Source: Acidobacteriota bacterium
GTDB lineage: Bacteria > Acidobacteriota > Terriglobia > UBA7540
Direction of reading: 5' to 3'
Length of the DNA: 61,261 nt
Assembly: GCA_021817045.1 (NCBI GenBank)
Contig: JAKAWG010000022.1
Span: 1 to 61,261 of the forward strand
In this document: positions 45,136-53,327 of the stretch, piece by piece
How positions within the stretch are numbered: the stretch's first letter is position 1
Layout: each line of letters begins with the position of its first letter
Program-made: the position numbers and the translations under genes
The notes under the pieces: generated by a model
Told to the model about the DNA's origin: nothing
What the model saw: only the letters and a program-made list of their open reading frames with translations
Databases searched by the model: none

Positions 45136-45645
45136 ATGGAGTTTCGAGTCGGAGACAAGGTCGTCTATCCGAATCAGGGTGTTGGTGTGGTGGAACAGAT
45201 TTCCAGCCGCAATCTTACAGGAGCTCCCGAGATTTTCTACATGCTGAAGCTTGAGTCGAACGGTCTGCGCGTGATGGTGCCGATGACCAACGTCTCTGTC
45301 ATTGGTTTAAGGCACGTCGCCAAAGGACGGGAAGTCTCGACAGTGTTGGAATACCTCCATACCGCTCCTGCCGGTCCCCGCGCGGATTGGAAGGGCCGCT
45401 TCAAGCAGAACCACGACCGGATGCGCAACGGATCGCTTCTGCAGGTGGCGGAGGTATTCAAGGCGCTCGCGGCGCTCAGCCAGCAAAAGCCGCTATCCTT
45501 CCGGGAAAAGAAGATGTTCGATCGCGCCTGGCAGTTGCTGGTGGATGAGATTTCGGCTGCTCGCGAGATCTCGCGTGAGGCGGCTGAAGCGGAGCTGGCG
45601 AAGTCCCTCAGCAAATCTAACGTGAAAGTGGCGTTGCCCGTTTAA
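45136..45645 (+). CDS. CarD-like RNA polymerase-binding regulator
   Basis: A 169-residue protein. The Tudor-like RNA polymerase-interacting domain spans residues 1-60 (FRVGDKVVYPNQGVGVVEQI ... LRVMVPMTNV); the helical C-terminal domain (WKGRFKQNHDRMRNGSLLQVAEVFKALAAL) is the part that contacts promoter DNA in CarD. ATG 45136 follows GGGGGAAG; the upstream ATG 45106 lacks one. CarD stabilises open promoter complexes. Confidence 0.92.
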   Translation: MEFRVGDKVVYPNQGVGVVEQISSRNLTGAPEIFYMLKLESNGLRVMVPMTNVSVIGLRHVAKGREVSTVLEYLHTAPAGPRADWKGRFKQNHDRMRNGSLLQVAEVFKALAALSQQKPLSFREKKMFDRAWQLLVDEISAAREISREAAEAELAKSLSKSNVKVALPV

Positions 45646-45783
45646 CCTGGAGCGCCTGTTTCCGGCGCGCTAGCCCGGTTGCCGTGCCCGGCGAATCTCG
45701 CTGCGTGTGTCTGGGGAGTGAGCAGCGGCACTGCTTCGCGCAGTCGCTTTTTGTGGTCCGGCCGAGTTGCTCGGGCCAGTCCC

Positions 45784-46725
45784 TTACTCCGGCTGCGGAG
45801 CGGGTTGCGGCTTGCGTCCCCGGATTAATTCACGCGCGAAAGCACCCGCTGAGCCGATGCCCATCGGCAGGCGCAGAAGGATGCCCATCGTGCTGATCGC
45901 CAGCCCCATTGTGAGGAGCGCGGCCCGGGAACCGTAAGAGCCGAAGCCCAGGACGATGACCGCCTGCAGCACGCCCAGGCCCGCCGGCGTAAAGGGAAAT
46001 GCGCTGAGGAAAAGTTCCGCCGGCTCGAACGCCATCACTTGCCGGAACGGAACGTGGACGCCGAAGCTCAGAAGCTGGAAGTAGAGCAGCACTCCCTGCA
46101 TCGCGAAGATCGGCGCGCGAATCAAAATGAGGCGCATATAGTGGGAGACTCGTGCGTTGCGGAAGCTCAGCAGTGACGGGCGGTCGTAAATCCACCGCCC
46201 GATTGTCGACGATGGTCGGCCGCGCAGCCAGAACCAGGCGCACAGACCAAGTCCGGCGGTCAGCAGGGCGGCATAATACCAGTTCTTGCCGACCAGGGAG
46301 TCCGGAACCAGGATCGCCGCCAGCAGCCCCATAAGCCCCATCACCAGGAAGTCGATCAACGACATAAAAACCATGGTGGCCCCGGCGGAAAACAGCGGCA
46401 CGCCCTTGCGTCGTCGCATGTACGTCACCAGCGCGGCTCCGCCTGCGGCCTGGTTGACGGATTGGAGGAAATATTGGGCGGCGTTTCCGGGGAGCATCTC
46501 GCGAAAAGAGGTAGGGACGTGGAAGTAGCTGAAAAGCTTTGAAAACAGGAATGTTTCACCAAAAAACCAAAAAGCCACCGAGCCTAAAGACGCCGCGATG
46601 AACCACCACGTCTTCACACCCCGTAGCGCGCTCACAAACTCATGGAAGGAAAGCCCCCGGGCTAGATACACTATCAGGCCGACGGCCAGAGCGTAAGCCA
46701 ACAGCTTGCGCAAACCTTTGCTCAT
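45784..46725 (-). CDS. Flippase-like/lysylphosphatidylglycerol synthase TM-domain protein
   Basis: A 313-residue polytopic protein with about eight hydrophobic helices. LPGNAAQYFLQSVNQAAGGAALVTYMRRR and AFPFTPAGLGVLQAVIVLGF are the typical motifs of the UPF0104/AglD-like family, whose members are proposed lipid flippases or glycolipid enzymes. No soluble synthetase domain is attached. Upstream, 46726-46996 is a 271-base spacer shared with the aldolase gene; no gene was seen in it. Confidence 0.8.
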   Translation of the reverse strand: MSKGLRKLLAYALAVGLIVYLARGLSFHEFVSALRGVKTWWFIAASLGSVAFWFFGETFLFSKLFSYFHVPTSFREMLPGNAAQYFLQSVNQAAGGAALVTYMRRRKGVPLFSAGATMVFMSLIDFLVMGLMGLLAAILVPDSLVGKNWYYAALLTAGLGLCAWFWLRGRPSSTIGRWIYDRPSLLSFRNARVSHYMRLILIRAPIFAMQGVLLYFQLLSFGVHVPFRQVMAFEPAELFLSAFPFTPAGLGVLQAVIVLGFGSYGSRAALLTMGLAISTMGILLRLPMGIGSAGAFARELIRGRKPQPAPQPE

Positions 46726-46996
46726 ATCGACGTGTGCGGCCCCGCCGCTCGCCTCTCTAACTGCACCCAGAACGCGCTGCCTGGGTGCTCCCGGGATTTT
46801 AGCGGCCGAGGCCCCCCCGGTCGCTACTAACTTCTATTTTACCAGCAAAATGCCCTTTCGGAGGCGGTTGGGCGTTGGCAGGCGGGAGGAGCCTGTGGCT
46901 CCTTGAACGGGGCGAGCCGCCGGTCTTGCGGGTTTCTCGACGGAGGCAGGCGTGTTACATTAAGGCTTCGGGACATTTCGAATAGGAGGTAATGTC

Positions 46997-47974
46997 ATGG
47001 GAGTCGCGGAAGTGGTCACCGAGGAGCGCCGCGCGGGATCGGCGCGAATGACAAACAGGGTCCGGGAAATTTTAAGCTGGTATGAGAGTGACAATCCTGG
47101 GACCAAGACCAACCTCGCTCGCCTGCTGAACCACGGACGGCTGGCCGGGACCGGCAAGTTTGTGATCCTGCCTGTCGATCAAGGCTTCGAGCACGGGCCG
47201 GCGCGGAGCTTCGCTGTGAATCCGGCGGGTTACGATCCAAACTATCACTTTGAAATAGCCATCGAGGCGGGGTGCAACGCCTACGCGGCTCCGCTTGGCT
47301 TTCTGGAAGCTGCCGCGGCGCGCCACGCGGGAGAAGTTCCGCTTATCCTCAAACTGAACAACCATGATGTGCTGTATCCCGACAAAGACCCCATCTCCGC
47401 GGTGACCGGCAGCGTCCGGGACGCGCTGCGGCTCGGTTGCGTGGCCATCGGTTTCACCATCTATCCGGGTTCGGCGCATTCCCGGGAGATGTATCAGCAG
47501 CTCCGGGGCCTGGCGGAGGAAGCCAAAAGCAACGGCTTGGTGGTAGTGGTGTGGGCGTATCCGCGCGGTTCCGGCATGAGCAAGGAGGGCGAGACAGCCA
47601 TCGACGTGGTGGCTTATGCAGCTCAGATTGCGGCCCAGCTCGGCGCGCACATCGTCAAGGTAAAGCTGCCCACCGATCACATCGAGCAGGCGGAAGCGCA
47701 AAAAGCCTACACCAAGGCTGCGGTTCCGATTGCTACGCTCGCCGAGCGCGTGCGGCACGTCGTGCAGAGCGCCTTTGACGGGCACCGCATCGTCATCTTT
47801 TCAGGTGGCGCGAAGAAAGATAAGGACGAGGACGTCTACGACGAAGCGCGCGCCATCCGCGATGGCGGAGGCTTCGGCTCCATTATCGGCCGCAATTCGT
47901 TCCAGCGCCCAAAGGCTCATGCCCTTAACTTCCTGGAAACGATCATGCGGATTTATGCCGGAGAGATGAAGTAA
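46997..47974 (+). CDS. Class I fructose-bisphosphate aldolase (archaeal type)
   Basis: A 325-residue TIM-barrel enzyme of the DhnA/FbaB family. KFVILPVDQGFEHGP, LILKLNNHDVLYPD and HIVKVKLPTDH (about residues 217-227, holding the Schiff-base lysine) are diagnostic, with IFSGGAKKDKD near the phosphate-binding end. GGAGGT precedes ATG. It cleaves fructose 1,6-bisphosphate in glycolysis or forms it in gluconeogenesis. Confidence 0.9.
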   Translation: MGVAEVVTEERRAGSARMTNRVREILSWYESDNPGTKTNLARLLNHGRLAGTGKFVILPVDQGFEHGPARSFAVNPAGYDPNYHFEIAIEAGCNAYAAPLGFLEAAAARHAGEVPLILKLNNHDVLYPDKDPISAVTGSVRDALRLGCVAIGFTIYPGSAHSREMYQQLRGLAEEAKSNGLVVVVWAYPRGSGMSKEGETAIDVVAYAAQIAAQLGAHIVKVKLPTDHIEQAEAQKAYTKAAVPIATLAERVRHVVQSAFDGHRIVIFSGGAKKDKDEDVYDEARAIRDGGGFGSIIGRNSFQRPKAHALNFLETIMRIYAGEMK

Positions 47975-47987
47975 GTGACGAGGGACT

Positions 47988-48093
47988 TGGAGTGCGGGAG
48001 CTTGCTCCCGCTTTCTTGGGCCGGAGGCTTGCCTCCAGCCCGTCGCGCGCGCTACCAGGCGCGCCCAAAGCGACGGCAAGGCGCCGCACTCCA
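47988..48093. repeat. Short element with terminal inverted repeats
   Basis: TGGAGTGCGG at 47988-47997 is the exact reverse complement of CCGCACTCCA at 48084-48093. In between are nested hairpins (CGGGAGCTTGCTCCCG and GGAGGCTTGCCTCC). At 106 bp, non-coding and just after the aldolase stop, it looks like a REP/MITE-type element that may also act as transcript end. Confidence 0.7.
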
Positions 48094-48149
48094 TACATCC
48101 CGGTGCTTTGACAGCGCCGTGCTCACCCGTCGCCTGACACCCAAATCTG

Positions 48150-48902
48150 TTATCGCTTTTCTGCCTTCTGCTTACTGCCTTCCGCCTTCTGGCTAAACGG
48201 TTTGCCGCCGTGCGGAGAATATTTCCCCAAAACCCCGTCCAACGCTTTAGCCGATGCCGGCGACTTAACCTTACCTGGGATCAGAATGTCGTGTGGAGTG
48301 AAATTCCGGCCATAGAGTTTAAGATTTGCGTTTTGGTCTGCCTTGAGCGCCGCGCCGCTTAGCGACATGCCGGCAAACAAGCCCCGCGAGCGCGAATAAG
48401 TGAGAATTCCCGCGTTAAAATGAGCGTTCGTTGAGGCTTCCGCAAGCCGGCCCACGGGTCCTGCGGCCGCTGATACGTCCACGCCCAACTTCAGATTGGT
48501 TCCCATCACCTTTTCCGCAGCTTCCGGGCTCATCACGATGAATACAACGTCGGAAGCTTCTCCTCCAATCTGGAGCCCCCAACTGCCGCCGCTGACCATG
48601 ATCATCGAAGGCGCGCCCCACGCCCCGTTTCCTCCCTGACGGCAGACGAGGACTCCTCGCCCGTAAGTGCCGCCAATACCGAACGCGAGCTTCTTGGCCG
48701 AAGGAATGACGCCGACGCATACCGCGCGGTTCAGGAAATCCTGGGGAATGCCCTTGTCGGGCGCCTGCATAATCGCGTTAATAATGAGGGCCGCGCGCTC
48801 GATGCGGTTGTTTTCTTTCCGCGTCTTGATTCGCGCGCGCGCCACCGGAGCAGAGACCAGGCCGAGCAGGACCAGCATCAAGAGGCCGCCCCATCTTTTC
48901 AT
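48150..48902 (-). CDS. SYLF/YSC84-domain lipid-binding protein
   Basis: A 250-residue exported protein. Signal peptide LLMLVLLGLVSAPVARA, then a SYLF domain: FLNRAVCVGVIPSAKKLAFGIGGTYGRGVLVCR ... SWGLQIGGEASDVVFIVMS ... GILTYSRSRGLFAGMSLSG. SYLF domains bind phosphoinositide or other lipids in the few studied cases. ATG 48902 overlaps the DUF488 stop; the frame continuing to 49085 is a shadow of that gene. The last 14 residues (QKAEGSKQKAEKR) are encoded by a repeated CTTCTGCCTT-type tract. Confidence 0.85.
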   Translation of the reverse strand: MKRWGGLLMLVLLGLVSAPVARARIKTRKENNRIERAALIINAIMQAPDKGIPQDFLNRAVCVGVIPSAKKLAFGIGGTYGRGVLVCRQGGNGAWGAPSMIMVSGGSWGLQIGGEASDVVFIVMSPEAAEKVMGTNLKLGVDVSAAAGPVGRLAEASTNAHFNAGILTYSRSRGLFAGMSLSGAALKADQNANLKLYGRNFTPHDILIPGKVKSPASAKALDGVLGKYSPHGGKPFSQKAEGSKQKAEKR

Positions 48903-49264
48903 TTCACACTCCATTTCTCGTGCAGCATCTCCGCGATGACGGCGCCGTTGGCGTGTTGCGCGTCCCGCGCGCCAATCACCAGCGTCACCTTTCCCTCGCG
49001 GGCGCGCTCGGCGAGGTTTGCCAGCAGGTCGCTTGCCGGAGGCTTGGTGAGTTCGCGGCAGTACCGCTGGCGGAATTCGGGCCATTTCTCAGGCTCGTGA
49101 CCGTACCATTTGCGCAGTTCTGCGGAGGGCGCAATCTCCTTCATCCACTCGCTGAGTTTGAGTTCTTCCTTGCTCACGCCGCGCGGCCACAGGCGGTCAA
49201 CCAGAACGCGATAGCCGTCCGCCGCGCTGGGCGGATCATAAGCCCGTTTCACCTGTACCGGCAT
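48899..49264 (-). CDS. DUF488 family protein (YeaO-like)
   Basis: A 121-residue protein: KRAYDPPSAADGYRVLVDRLWPRGVSKEELKLSEWMKEIAPSAELRKWYGHEPEKWPEF is the YeaO/DUF488 signature, with GKVTLVIGARDAQHANGAVI near the end. ATG 49264 follows GGGAGG; the frame to 49324 is rejected. Coupled to the SYLF gene by ATGA. Function unknown. Confidence 0.88.
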   Translation of the reverse strand: MPVQVKRAYDPPSAADGYRVLVDRLWPRGVSKEELKLSEWMKEIAPSAELRKWYGHEPEKWPEFRQRYCRELTKPPASDLLANLAERAREGKVTLVIGARDAQHANGAVIAEMLHEKWSVK

Positions 49265-49320
49265 CAGCCCCTGCCTCCCGCGGCAATTCGCTTCTATTCT
49301 AATCCAAGCTTTGCCGGCGG

Positions 49321-49550
49321 TCACGGAGTTTGGGGTACCGGTGGTGTCCTAATTCCGGGTGTGGCGTCGAGCTTTAGCTCGGCAGGTGCCGGCCTGAACG
49401 CCGGCGCTACCGTCAGATGAGAACACGACCTGGGTGTCGCCGAGCTCGGCGTCGCCTGTATTTCTTCAACGCCGGTATTCCCTTCCCGATGAAACAGATT
49501 CTTATCGTCACCGGAAAGTGTAACGCGTGGATCGCCAGCCGGCGCTTTGG
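49321..49550. repeat. Palindrome-rich spacer
   Basis: About 230 non-coding bases hold GC-rich hairpins, for example GTGCCGGC/GCCGGCGC around 49387-49407 and GCCGAGCTCGGC at 49439-49450. They resemble dispersed repeats elsewhere in the window. No gene was seen. Confidence 0.5.
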
Positions 49551-49560
49551 CTGGCAATTC

Positions 49561-49595
49561 TCCATCAATGGATATATAATGCTCCATAAGTGGAG
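49561..49595 (+). promoter_or_regulatory. Toxin-antitoxin promoter with two flanking operators
   Basis: A perfect TATAAT (49575-49580) lies between two inverted repeats: TCCAT-CA-ATGGA (49561-49572) and CTCCA-TAAG-TGGAG (49582-49595). Both contain TCCA/TGGA half-sites. The second overlaps the expected transcript start and the GGAGG box. The layout suits autorepression by the Xre-type antitoxin. Confidence 0.65.
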
Positions 49596-49603
49596 GCGCC
49601 AAG

Positions 49604-50038
49604 ATGGCGACGCTTCAGCAGCCGCTGGCCGGCTTTGTTCCCGGCGTGGCCGCCGACCTTTCGCGCAAAGAGACCCAGGAGCGCCTGAGTCACCGGGCGA
49701 TCCCAGCATTTTTCAAGCTCGCCCAGGCGTGGCAGTTGCGGGATGAAGCTGCCCGGCAGCTTTTGGGCGGCATTTCGAACGGGGCGTTTTATCAGCTTAA
49801 GCGGGGAGCTACGAAAACGCTCGATCAGGACAAGCTGACGCGCATATCCTTTCTGCTCGGGATTTTCAAGGCGCTGAACATCCTTTATAGCCGCAAGCTG
49901 GCAGATGCCTGGGTGAATTTGCCAAACACGAACCCGCAGTTTCATGGTGAAGCGCCGCTCGCTTACATGATCAAAGGCGGGCTTCCGGCATTGATGCGCG
50001 TCCGGCAATTGCTCGATGCGCGGCGAGGCGGCCGATGA
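49604..50038 (+). CDS. Xre/MbcA/ParS-type antitoxin
   Basis: A 144-residue antitoxin. The central segment (FFKLAQAWQLRDEAARQLLGGISNGAFYQLKRG) is the helix-turn-helix-like part, and ALNILYSRKLADAWVNLPNTNPQFHGEAPLAYMIKGGLPALMRVRQLLDA is the MbcA/ParS toxin-binding domain. GGAGG precedes ATG. Stop overlaps the RES-toxin start. It neutralises the downstream toxin and probably represses its own promoter. Confidence 0.88.
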   Translation: MATLQQPLAGFVPGVAADLSRKETQERLSHRAIPAFFKLAQAWQLRDEAARQLLGGISNGAFYQLKRGATKTLDQDKLTRISFLLGIFKALNILYSRKLADAWVNLPNTNPQFHGEAPLAYMIKGGLPALMRVRQLLDARRGGR

Positions 50039-50706
50039 CGCCCAGAGTTACGAGCATCCGGCAGGACGACACCCACCGGCTGATTCCTTCTCGCTACGGT
50101 GATTCGAGCGTCCTGGCAAGGCTTGCGGAGAACGAGGCTGAGCTCGATGAGTTATTCGAGCTGGATGATGCGACAAATGACCGGTTGCTGGGGGAGGCAG
50201 GCCTGCTGCCCGGAATCAGCGTTCACGAACTTTTGTTTGGCGTTTCGTATGCGCACATTGTCAATGCGGCATTCACTTACGCGCATCCCGCAGGGAGCCG
50301 CTTTAACGGTCCGGAGCGTGGAGCCTGGTACGCGGGATATGAATCGGAAACGGCTCAGGCGGAGATCGCCTTCCATAAGTCTCAGGAACTGATCGAGACC
50401 GGCTGGCGCGAGTCGGAGACGTTTGAGTTCGACGACTATCTCGCGGATTTTCGGGCCGATTTTCACGACATCCGCCGTGATGCGAAGTATGCCGGCTTCC
50501 TCGTTCCCCAAAGCTATAGGAACTCCCAAAAGCTCGCGAAGGAACTGCTTGGTGCGGGCTCGGCGGGCATCGTCTATCCGAGCGTCAGGCGCCGGAAGGG
50601 AACCTGCATTGTTTGTTTTCGGCCGGCGCTTGTGACCAATGTTCGCAAGGGTCGAGCCGTGACCGTCACCTTCAAGGATGCTCAATCCCCTCCTGTCTTC
50701 CATTAA
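50035..50706 (+). CDS. RES-domain toxin
   Basis: A 223-residue RES protein. Recognisable blocks are HRLIPSRYGDSSVL, AFTYAHPAGSRFNGPERGAWYAGYESETAQAEIAFH and GSAGIVYPSVRRRKGTCIVCFRPALV; the Arg, Tyr, Glu and Ser residues that form the family active site appear present. RES toxins degrade NAD+ in characterised cases (MbcT). Translational coupling to the antitoxin (ATGA) is usual for this pair. Confidence 0.9.
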   Translation: MTPRVTSIRQDDTHRLIPSRYGDSSVLARLAENEAELDELFELDDATNDRLLGEAGLLPGISVHELLFGVSYAHIVNAAFTYAHPAGSRFNGPERGAWYAGYESETAQAEIAFHKSQELIETGWRESETFEFDDYLADFRADFHDIRRDAKYAGFLVPQSYRNSQKLAKELLGAGSAGIVYPSVRRRKGTCIVCFRPALVTNVRKGRAVTVTFKDAQSPPVFH

Positions 50707-50882
50707 TATCCATCGACGGTGATGGAGCCGCTGGTGTCGTGTAACCGAAGTATGTGGCGCAAGGCACGGTCTGTGTCATGCTGAACCCGTTCGCCCTTCC
50801 GCTGCGAACGGCCCTGAGCCCTTCGCTGTGTCATTCCGAGCGAAGCGAGGAATCTGCTTTTCCGGGGCTCAGGGCGGGCTCC

Positions 50883-50928
50883 GCGAAGCATCCCGGCATT
50901 TCGAATCAAGCAAATATTGGGATTCTTC
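50883..50928 (+). repeat. Dispersed repeat, copy 1
   Basis: A 46-base unit differing at two positions from the reverse complement of 60837-60882. It lies in a repeat-like region (50750-51075) that contains words such as TCATTCCGAGCGAAGCGAGG. No gene is supported between 50707 and 51590. Confidence 0.8.
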
Positions 50929-51105
50929 CTTCGCGTTGCTCAGGACCGCCCTCGCTCTGCGTGACACACGGCGCTAAGCCCTTTGTATCCAACGTGCAGC
51001 CGGTGCGGCCTGACGCTACGTGTCATGCGCTAAGATTGGCAGCTGAAGGCTGTGGACGCTCAGAATGACATCCGGCTGTGTGTCACCTTCTTTGATTCCG
51101 CGGCA

Positions 51106-51240
51106 CTAGAAGCTGTTTCAAACCCGCGGATTACGTGGTTTGAATAGCGGCGGATTTATCCCGCCACGCAAAGTGGCGGCGTAAAACCGCCTCTACAGCG
51201 GGCACCCTATGCCGTGAATAGGTTTTGAAACAGTTTCTAG
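51106..51240. mobile_element. MITE-like element, 135 bp
   Basis: Terminal inverted repeats of 20 bases (51106-51125 and 51221-51240) match at 18 positions (CTAGAAGCTGTTTCAAACCC against CTAGAAACTGTTTCAAAACC). Inside is a perfect hairpin CCGCCAC-GCAAA-GTGGCGG. There is no coding capacity. A target-site duplication could not be recognised with certainty. Confidence 0.7.
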
Positions 51241-51593
51241 CGCAGGTGGAGGAACAGCCCGGGAGCCTTGCTGCCGACTGTCGCATTTCCTGAAAAAATT
51301 GTCTCATCTGTCTCGTCGCAGTCTGATAGAATCTTCTCGGTGGCTGGGATACGGACGATGGAAAGATGAAGAGGAGGGGAGGCGTGAAGCCAAAAGTTTC
51401 GGAGCGAAGCCTACCAACCCTTTAGAATTAACAACATTAGAATTCTCTTATCAATTACAGGCTGGGCAAACCAGTCTGCGAAAGAACGACGATGAGTCCG
51501 AACGATGTCACTGAAGGCCGCTCGCTAGGCAGGAACCCTGTCGGCTGTTTTGCTCCCGCTGCCTACTGCTTTCCGCCTTCTCCCTATTGGCCT

Positions 51594-51789
51594 TCGCCCG
51601 ACCCGTTGGGCGGGAACATCACCAACCCGCAATCGTTGAATCGCTAATTCCTATGCCTTCAATAACCCCGCCATCTTCACCGACCCTCTGGGGCTGCAAG
51701 GTCTGGATCCCGAGGGACCATGCCGCGATCCGCGATATACCGATGGCAGGTTGCAGATTTTGCTTGACAAGCCGTGCGGCGCACCTTAG
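51594..51789 (+). pseudogene. RHS/YD-repeat protein remnant, frameshifted
   Basis: Translation gives SPDPLGGNITNPQSLNR and, after a +1 shift at about 51646, SYAFNNPAIFTDPLGL, which together form the RHS core ending SPDPLGG..NPQSLNRYSYA.NNP..FTDPLGL. One extra A in CGCTAATTCC breaks the frame. A further 38 codons lead to TAG at 51787. The 5' portion is missing; upstream bases are low-complexity. A decayed fragment. Confidence 0.85.
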
Positions 51790-51832
51790 ACTTAGAGTTT
51801 AAATTGAATACTACGATTCAGTAACCCTGAAT

Positions 51833-51938
51833 CTCATCAAGAGTGGCCGAGGGACGGGCCCGTTGACGCCACGGCAACCGCCCCGCTCAACGCGGGGGTC
51901 AGGTGCTAATTCCTGCCCGGTGTTGGGGAAGATGAGAG
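51833..51938 (+). ncRNA. SAM-I (S-box) riboswitch
   Basis: Hallmarks in order: P1 5' strand CTCATC-AAGAG, the GAGGGACGGGCCC internal loop, GACGCC-ACGGCAACC, a variable hairpin, GGTGCTAATTCC, then the P1 3' strand GATGAG (51931-51936). This is the S-box consensus that binds S-adenosylmethionine. A terminator follows 24 bases later and the threonine genes after that, so SAM should reduce their transcription. Confidence 0.93.
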
Positions 51939-51960
51939 GGGCCTTACAGCTTCTTCAAAG

Positions 51961-51986
51961 CCTCCCCGTGAATCGGGGAGGTTTTT
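51961..51986 (+). terminator. Intrinsic terminator of the riboswitch
   Basis: CCTCCCCG (51961-51968), loop TGAAT, CGGGGAGG (51974-51981), then TTTTT. A perfect 8-bp stem with a T-run placed between the SAM aptamer and thrC, the expected expression platform. The competing antiterminator pairing is not obvious by eye. Confidence 0.9.
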
Positions 51987-52058
51987 CAGTTTATTTGCCT
52001 TCCCATTCATTACCTTATCCGCAAGCAGGCCACTCCAACAAGCATGAGGGAGGGCGTT

Positions 52059-53306
52059 GTGACTTACGCGTTGCATCTGAAGTGTCGTGACTGTGGCCGC
52101 ACGTACGACTTGAAGCCAGCGGCCGCATGTGAGGAGTGTTGGGCGCCGCTCGAAGTCGTTTACGATTACAATCGGCTACGGGGCACGGTAGCTCGAAGTG
52201 AGATCGCGAGCCGACCCGCCACCATGTGGCGGTATCGCGAGTTGTTGCCGCTTGAAGATGAGCCGGCAATCAGCCGTCATACCGGCTTCACACCGTTGTT
52301 CCGCGCCTCGCGCCTGGAGCGCGCGCTGGGAGCGAGAGAGATTTACGTCAAAAATGACGCCGTCAATCATCCCACACTTTCTTTCAAGGACCGGGTCGTT
52401 GCCGTGGCGCTGAGTAAAGCGCGCGAATTTGGGTTTGACACCATTGGCTGTTCCTCCACTGGAAATCTAGCGAATGCGGTGTCCGCCCAGGCCGCCGCGG
52501 CGGGCGTTCGGGCTTTCATTTTTGTTCCTGCTGACATCGAGCGCGAGAAAATCCTCAGCACGGAAGTCTTCGGCGCACAGCTTGTGCGGGTAGACGGCAA
52601 TTACGACCAGGTCAACCGGCTCTGCTCAGAAATTGCCATGAAATATCCGTGGGGCATGGTCAACGTGAATTTGCGCTCCTACTACGCGGAAGGATCAAAG
52701 ACGGTCGGCTACGAAGTGGCTGAGCAACTGGGCTGGCGGCTGCCGGAGAACATCGTCATCCCAATGGCGGGAGGAGCCTTGATCACGAAAGTTCACAAGG
52801 CGTTCGAAGAGTTGAAGGAGCTCGGCTGGGTGGAACCGGCCGCCGTGCGCTTCTTTGGCGCTCAGGCCACCGGTTGCTCGCCCATCACCGCGGCCGCCCG
52901 GCGAGGCGACCCGGAAATTATCCCGCAGAAGCCCAACACGATCGCCAAGTCGCTGGCTATCGGCAACCCGGCGGACGGGCCGTTCGCCGTGAAGACCATC
53001 CTCGGAACCGGCGGCGCAGGCGAAGACGTTTCGGACAAGGAAATCGTGGAAGGCATACGCCTGTTGGCGGAAACCGAAGGCGTCTTTACGGAGACGGCCG
53101 GAGGCGTAACCGTAGCGGTGGCGCGAAAGTTGATTCGTAGAGGTTTGCTGGACCCGCGCCAATCCATCGTGCTCGTTATCACCGGCAACGGTCTCAAGAC
53201 GCTGAGCGCGCTCTCCGCCTCGCGTGAAGAATCGTCGGCAATTCGAGCCAAGCTTTCGGACTTTGAGGAAAACTATATGCCGGCCGTGACGGCTGCCACC
53301 GCCTGA
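52059..53306 (+). CDS. thrC: Threonine synthase
   Basis: A 415-residue PLP enzyme converting O-phosphohomoserine to threonine. An N-terminal zinc-ribbon (LKCRDCGRTYDL ... CEEC) precedes the fold-type II core. NPTLSFKDR-type motif (HPTLSFKDRV, about residue 110) has the PLP lysine, and GCSSTGNLANAV the phosphate/substrate loop. GTG 52059 is chosen because GGGAGGG lies just upstream; ATG 52044 lacks a ribosome binding site. First gene after the SAM riboswitch. Confidence 0.9.
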   Translation: MTYALHLKCRDCGRTYDLKPAAACEECWAPLEVVYDYNRLRGTVARSEIASRPATMWRYRELLPLEDEPAISRHTGFTPLFRASRLERALGAREIYVKNDAVNHPTLSFKDRVVAVALSKAREFGFDTIGCSSTGNLANAVSAQAAAAGVRAFIFVPADIEREKILSTEVFGAQLVRVDGNYDQVNRLCSEIAMKYPWGMVNVNLRSYYAEGSKTVGYEVAEQLGWRLPENIVIPMAGGALITKVHKAFEELKELGWVEPAAVRFFGAQATGCSPITAAARRGDPEIIPQKPNTIAKSLAIGNPADGPFAVKTILGTGGAGEDVSDKEIVEGIRLLAETEGVFTETAGGVTVAVARKLIRRGLLDPRQSIVLVITGNGLKTLSALSASREESSAIRAKLSDFEENYMPAVTAATA

Positions 53307-53327
53307 CGAGATTCAGCACAGAACTCC

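Noticed and set aside
51299..51514. 71-codon plus-strand frame upstream of the RHS remnant
   Set aside because: No ribosome binding site, low-complexity Glu/Arg composition and a repeat-rich setting.
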